9,149 nucleotides of DNA, taken from an uncultured Clostridia bacterium (GTDB lineage Bacteria > Bacillota > Clostridia > Christensenellales > Aristaeellaceae). The notes beneath the pieces were generated by a model. That model was given only the letters and a program-made list of their open reading frames with translations. It ran no database searches and was not told where the DNA came from. This document shows positions 6,560 to 9,149 of this stretch, piece after piece. Made by a program: the position numbers and the translations under genes. Positions within the stretch are counted from its first letter, which is position 1; each line of letters begins with the position of its first letter. Where the stretch lies: contig CAMMGP010000031.1 in assembly GCA_946496415.1 (NCBI GenBank), positions 1 to 9,149 on the forward strand, given 5' to 3'.

Positions 6560-8397
6560 TGGCAGGCCCCCTCGTAACGGCGCATGCCGCAGCCCACGCA
6601 GCCCATGCGGCAATCCTGCGTGCGCTCGCCTTTTTGCGCCTTTTTCCATTCCCGAAGCAAAAATTCCCGACTCACGCCCGCGTCGAGGTGTTCCCATGGG
6701 AAGACCTCGTCGTCCGCGTGCTCGCGGCAGGCGTAGAAATCCGCGTCCAGTCCGCATTCCGCGAACGCCTGCCGCCACAGGTCGCTGCGGAACTGATCCG
6801 ACCAGCCGTCAAAGCGGCAGCCAAGGCGCCACGCGCGCTCGAGCGCGTCCGCGAGGCGGCGATCCCCGCGGGCAAACACCGCTTCGACATAGCTGAGATC
6901 CATGGCGTGATACTTGAATTCCACGCCCTTGATTTTGGCCAGTTCGCGCTTGAGCAACTGCTGGCGGCGCGTGACCTCCTCGCTTTTGAGTTGCGCCGCC
7001 CACTGGAAGGGCGTAAAGTTCTTCGGCACGAACACCGAGGCGCTCACCGTGATGCGCAGACCCGGGGCGCGCTTCTCCTTGGGAAGCGAGAGATAGCAGG
7101 AGCGAACCAACGCGGCCAGGCGGGCGATGCCAAGCACGTCTTCGTCCGTCTCCGTGGGCAGGCCGATCATGAAATAGAGTTTGACCGCCGACCAGCCCTG
7201 CTCGAAGGCGTCCGTCACGGAGCGCACCAGATCTTCTTCGGTGACGCCTTTGTTGATGACGTCCCGCAGGCGTTGCGTTCCTGCCTCGGGAGCCAGCGTC
7301 AGCGCCGTCTTGCGCACCTTTTGCGTCTCCTTGAGCGTGTCGGTGAGCACGTTGTCGATGCGCTGCGAGGGCAGGGATATCTTCACGCGCTTGGCACTGA
7401 AGCGCTGCACCATCTCCCGGGCCAGTTCCGGCAGACAGGAATAGTCGCCACTGGAAAGGCTCATCAGAGAGATCTCGTCATAACCCGTGGCGCGCACGAG
7501 TTTTTCCGCCAGTTCGAGCAGCCGCTCCATCGAGCGTTCGCGCACGGGGCGATAGATCATGCCCGCCTGACAGAAGCGGCAGCCGCGCGTGCAGCCGCGG
7601 AAGATCTCCAGCATGATGCGGTTGTGTACGACTTCGCCGTAGGGCACGATCAGCTTTTCGGGGTAATCGGCGCGCGTCAGGTCGTTGACCAGCGCCTTGT
7701 AGACCACTTTTGGCGCTCCCGTGCCCTCCTTCGGCTCGATGGCGGCGATCGTCCCGTCGGGGTTGTAGCTTACGTCGTAAAACGACGGCACGTAGACGCC
7801 GGGAATCTGCGCCGCCATGCGCAGATATTCCTCGCGCGGCAGGCCGGAAGCCTTCCATTGCCGGTAAACGTCGATGGTCTGGTGGGTGGAAACTTCGCCG
7901 TCGCCGAGCACGAACAAATCGACAAACGGCGCCAGAGGCTCAGGATTGAAGGCGCACGGGCCGCCGCAGATGACAAACGGGCCCGAGGTGCGGTCGGCGC
8001 TGCGCAGCGGTATACCGGCAAGATCGAGCGCCTCGAGTATGTTGCTGAAACTCATCTCGTACTGGAGCGTGACGCCCAGAAGGTCAAACTCCCGCACGGG
8101 CGAGCGGCTCTCCAGCGTGAACAGAGGCACGTTCTCTTCGCGCATCAGCGTCGCCATGTCCACCCAAGGAGAAAAGACGCGCTCGCAAAGGGCGTCGTCG
8201 CGCGCGTTGATGGTGTGATACAGTATCTTCATGCCCAGGTGGGACATGCCGACTTCATAGGTATCGGGAAAAAGGAAGGCATAGCGCACATCCACCGAAG
8301 CCGGGTCTTTTACGACGCAGCCGTACTCGCCGCCCATGTAGCGCACGGGTTTTTCGACGCGCTCAAGCAGCCTGTCGATCCGTTCCGAAAGGTTCAA
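6556..8397 (-). CDS. TIGR03960 family radical SAM protein, function unknown
   Basis: This is an uncharacterised radical-SAM protein of about 613 residues (TTG start), first gene of the leftward operon. The N-terminal third (RVEKPVRYMGGE, then FPDTYEVGMSHLGMKILY, later GGPCAFNPEPLAPFVDLFVLGDGE) resembles the B12-binding-like domain common in this class. The radical-SAM core has CTRGCRFC (C269, C273, C276) and the GLPTETDED segment near residue 412. The extreme C-terminus has a second triad, CRMGCVGC (C596, C600, C603), with the same CX3CX2C spacing, so a second Fe-S cluster is plausible. Start choice: GGAGG at 8405-8409 lies seven bases before the TTG at 8397, but only one base before the ATG at 8403. 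The ATG at 8421 has no ribosome site and would be almost leaderless from the predicted promoter. The latter two starts would add 2 or 8 residues. Its stop overlaps the DUF2344 partner, implying coupled synthesis. Confidence 0.9.
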   Translation of the reverse strand: MNLSERIDRLLERVEKPVRYMGGEYGCVVKDPASVDVRYAFLFPDTYEVGMSHLGMKILYHTINARDDALCERVFSPWVDMATLMREENVPLFTLESRSPVREFDLLGVTLQYEMSFSNILEALDLAGIPLRSADRTSGPFVICGGPCAFNPEPLAPFVDLFVLGDGEVSTHQTIDVYRQWKASGLPREEYLRMAAQIPGVYVPSFYDVSYNPDGTIAAIEPKEGTGAPKVVYKALVNDLTRADYPEKLIVPYGEVVHNRIMLEIFRGCTRGCRFCQAGMIYRPVRERSMERLLELAEKLVRATGYDEISLMSLSSGDYSCLPELAREMVQRFSAKRVKISLPSQRIDNVLTDTLKETQKVRKTALTLAPEAGTQRLRDVINKGVTEEDLVRSVTDAFEQGWSAVKLYFMIGLPTETDEDVLGIARLAALVRSCYLSLPKEKRAPGLRITVSASVFVPKNFTPFQWAAQLKSEEVTRRQQLLKRELAKIKGVEFKYHAMDLSYVEAVFARGDRRLADALERAWRLGCRFDGWSDQFRSDLWRQAFAECGLDADFYACREHADDEVFPWEHLDAGVSREFLLREWKKAQKGERTQDCRMGCVGCGMRRYEGACQ

Positions 8398-8404
8398 GGC
8401 CATA

Positions 8405-8409
8405 CCTCC
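8405..8409 (-). promoter_or_regulatory. Ribosome binding site deciding the radical-SAM gene start
   Basis: The minus strand reads GGAGG here. Seven bases separate it from a TTG at 8397, which is ideal spacing. The ATG at 8403 is only one base away, and the ATG at 8421 lies upstream of it. The site therefore favours a TTG start. Confidence 0.6.
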
Positions 8410-8432
8410 ACCCATAAACATCTAACTTATTT

Positions 8433-8461
8433 ACTTTAGCACGAAAATGCCGTTTGTTCAA
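8433..8461 (-). promoter_or_regulatory. Candidate sigma-A promoter of the leftward operon
   Basis: On the minus strand, TTGAAC (8456-8461, 4 of 6 matches to TTGACA) and TAAAGT (8433-8438, 4 of 6 to TATAAT) are separated by exactly 17 bases. The predicted transcript start is near 8426, giving a leader of about 29 bases to the TTG at 8397, with the ribosome site inside it. The -35 box lies in a palindrome at 8449-8465. This is a consensus match by eye and is unproven. Confidence 0.55.
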
Positions 8462-8465
8462 CGGC
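8449..8465. repeat. Perfect 6-bp inverted repeat, possible operator
   Basis: GCCGTT and AACGGC form a perfect 6-bp stem around a 5-base spacer (TGTTC). The palindrome covers the -35 box of the leftward promoter, so a bound protein would block it. There is no following T-run, so it is not a typical intrinsic terminator. Part of it, TTCAACGG (8457-8464), recurs at 8495-8502. Confidence 0.45.
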
Positions 8466-8505
8466 GGAATGTTAAAGAATCAAATTTTTCTGAATTCAAC
8501 GGGAA
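8466..8505. promoter_or_regulatory. AT-rich stretch between the two divergent -35 boxes
   Basis: This stretch is markedly richer in A and T than the rest of the window, with runs such as AAATTTTT. It lies just upstream of both divergent -35 boxes (8461 leftward, 8511 rightward), where UP elements or bent DNA that raise promoter strength would sit. It contains no gene. Confidence 0.35.
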
Positions 8506-8510
8506 AACGC

Positions 8511-8539
8511 TTGACGCGCGCGCAAAAAATGCCTATCAT
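8511..8539 (+). promoter_or_regulatory. Sigma-A promoter of lysA
   Basis: TTGACG (8511-8516, 5 of 6) and TATCAT (8534-8539, 5 of 6) are separated by a 17-base spacer. The predicted transcript start is near 8546, leaving a leader of about 42 bases. That is too short for a lysine riboswitch. It is the strongest promoter match seen in the window. Confidence 0.75.
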
Positions 8540-8561
8540 TGCAGTATTCCGTCGGCAGCAC

Positions 8562-8593
8562 GAATATTTATGCAGGGAGGAATACTTATGCAG
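8562..8593 (+). repeat. 14-bp direct repeat spanning the lysA start codon
   Basis: GAATATTTATGCAG (8562-8575) and GAATACTTATGCAG (8580-8593) differ at one base and are 18 bases apart, exactly six codons. The second copy contains the lysA ATG at 8588. The first has an in-frame ATG at 8570. The ribosome site lies between them. Confidence 0.8.
8575..8580 (+). promoter_or_regulatory. Ribosome binding site of lysA
   Basis: GGGAGG lies seven bases before the ATG at 8588 and downstream of the alternative ATG at 8570, so it selects 8588 as the start. Confidence 0.85.
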
Positions 8594-9149
8594 AAGCTGC
8601 CCTTCTGTTCCGCCGAAAAACTTCACGAGATCGCCGCGCTCTACCCCACGCCCTTCCACCTCTACGATGAAAAGGGCATCCGCGAAACGGCGCGTCGCGT
8701 GCAGGCGGCGTTTTCCTGGAACGCGGGCTTCCGCGAGCATTTCGCCGTCAAGGCCAATCCGAATCCCTATATACTCTCCGTGCTCAAAAGCGAGGGCTGC
8801 GGCGTGGATTGCGCCTCCATCACGGAACTGATGCTGGCCAAAGCCGTGGGCTTCGAGGGCGAGGAAATCATGTTTTCTTCCAACATGACGCCCGCCGAGG
8901 ATTATGTGTACGCGCGCAAACTGGGCGCGATCATCAACCTGGACGACATCACCCACATAGAGTTCCTTAAGAAAAACGGCGGCATCCCGGAAAAGATCTG
9001 CCTGCGCTACAATCCCGGCGGAGAATTGCACATTGGCAACACCTGCATGGGGCATCCCTGGGACGCCAAATACGGCATGACGCGCCCGCAGATTTTCCAG
9101 GCCATCCGCATGCTGCAAAGCGAGGGCGTCAAGCAGTTCGGCCTGCACA
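8588..9149 (+). CDS. lysA: Diaminopimelate decarboxylase (5' part, cut by window edge)
   Basis: LysA is a PLP-dependent, fold-III (alanine racemase-like) enzyme that decarboxylates meso-diaminopimelate to L-lysine, the last step of lysine synthesis. The visible 187 residues cover much of the N-terminal TIM barrel. YPTPFHLYDEKGIRE at 19-33 is the usual entry strand and helix. FAVKANPNP at 52-60 holds the PLP-binding lysine K55. CGVDCASITELMLAKAVGF, SSNMT, LRYNPGG, KYGMTRPQIF and FGLH follow in the order expected of the family. About half to 60% of a normal-length protein is present. Transcription is divergent from the radical-SAM operon, from its own promoter at 8511-8539. The ATG at 8588 is chosen over the in-frame ATG at 8570 because of the GGGAGG at 8575-8580. 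Related carboxynorspermidine or arginine decarboxylases are less likely given the RYNPGG and KYGMT motifs. Confidence 0.93.
   Translation, partial: MQKLPFCSAEKLHEIAALYPTPFHLYDEKGIRETARRVQAAFSWNAGFREHFAVKANPNPYILSVLKSEGCGVDCASITELMLAKAVGFEGEEIMFSSNMTPAEDYVYARKLGAIINLDDITHIEFLKKNGGIPEKICLRYNPGGELHIGNTCMGHPWDAKYGMTRPQIFQAIRMLQSEGVKQFGLH

Noticed and set aside
4644..6896. 750-codon plus-strand open frame opposite rng and the DUF2344 gene
   Set aside because: It runs antisense to two genes with clear catalytic or family motifs. Its translation is Ala/Arg/His-rich without domains, a common effect of GC-rich codon use.
6550..8439. 629-codon plus-strand open frame opposite the radical-SAM gene
   Set aside because: It is a mirror of the codon pattern of a well-supported minus-strand gene, and its composition (rich in His, Arg, Ala, Gln) is typical of an antisense shadow.
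8449..8465. Intrinsic terminator between the divergent genes
   Set aside because: The stem is only 6 bp, no T-run follows on either strand, and both flanking genes start here, so neither transcript needs to end at this place.
8570..8572. Upstream ATG as the main lysA start
   Set aside because: It is in frame but has no ribosome site before it, while GGGAGG at 8575-8580 fits the ATG at 8588.
8540..8587. Lysine riboswitch ahead of lysA
   Set aside because: The leader from the predicted transcript start is about 42 bases, far too short for a lysine aptamer of more than 150 bases.

Overview
The window reads as chromosomal DNA of a GC-rich (judged by eye, roughly 60%) anaerobic Firmicute of the Clostridia. 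The evidence is the gene content: a miaB–ricA(ymcA)–mutS block like that of Bacillus and Clostridia, an RNase E/G gene preceded by the TIGR03960/TIGR03936 radical-SAM pair typical of Clostridia, strong GGAGG ribosome sites, and sigma-A-like promoters. The genus cannot be fixed from this sequence. I see no mobile element, RNA gene, CRISPR array or phage gene.

Layout. Positions 1-8397 hold one tightly packed minus-strand operon, transcribed right to left: an uncharacterised TIGR03960 radical-SAM protein (start near 8397), its partner TIGR03936/DUF2344 protein, ribonuclease G (rng), the tRNA methylthiotransferase miaB, a RicA/YmcA-like Com_YlbF protein with a cysteine-rich tail, and mutS, which runs off the left edge just short of its end. 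The first three junctions are ATGA stop/start overlaps. The miaB–ricA gap is 4 bp and the ricA–mutS gap is 30 bp. Positions 8398-8587 are a divergent control region with one candidate promoter facing each way, a shared AT-rich stretch, a 17-bp hairpin-forming palindrome over the leftward -35 box, and a small duplication at the rightward start codon. From 8588 a plus-strand diaminopimelate decarboxylase gene (lysA) runs off the right edge.

How the genes fit together. The leftward operon joins RNA decay and processing (RNase G), tRNA modification (MiaB), a probable RNA-decay specificity factor (RicA homologue) and DNA mismatch repair (MutS). Three of its six proteins carry visible Fe-S-type cysteine motifs, so the transcript is rich in anaerobic metallocluster biology. 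The least understood part is the TIGR03960/TIGR03936 pair, translationally coupled to RNase G. Its position suggests an RNA-directed radical chemistry, which is inference only. Apart from the 8398-8587 control region, no stretch longer than 30 bases lacks a gene.
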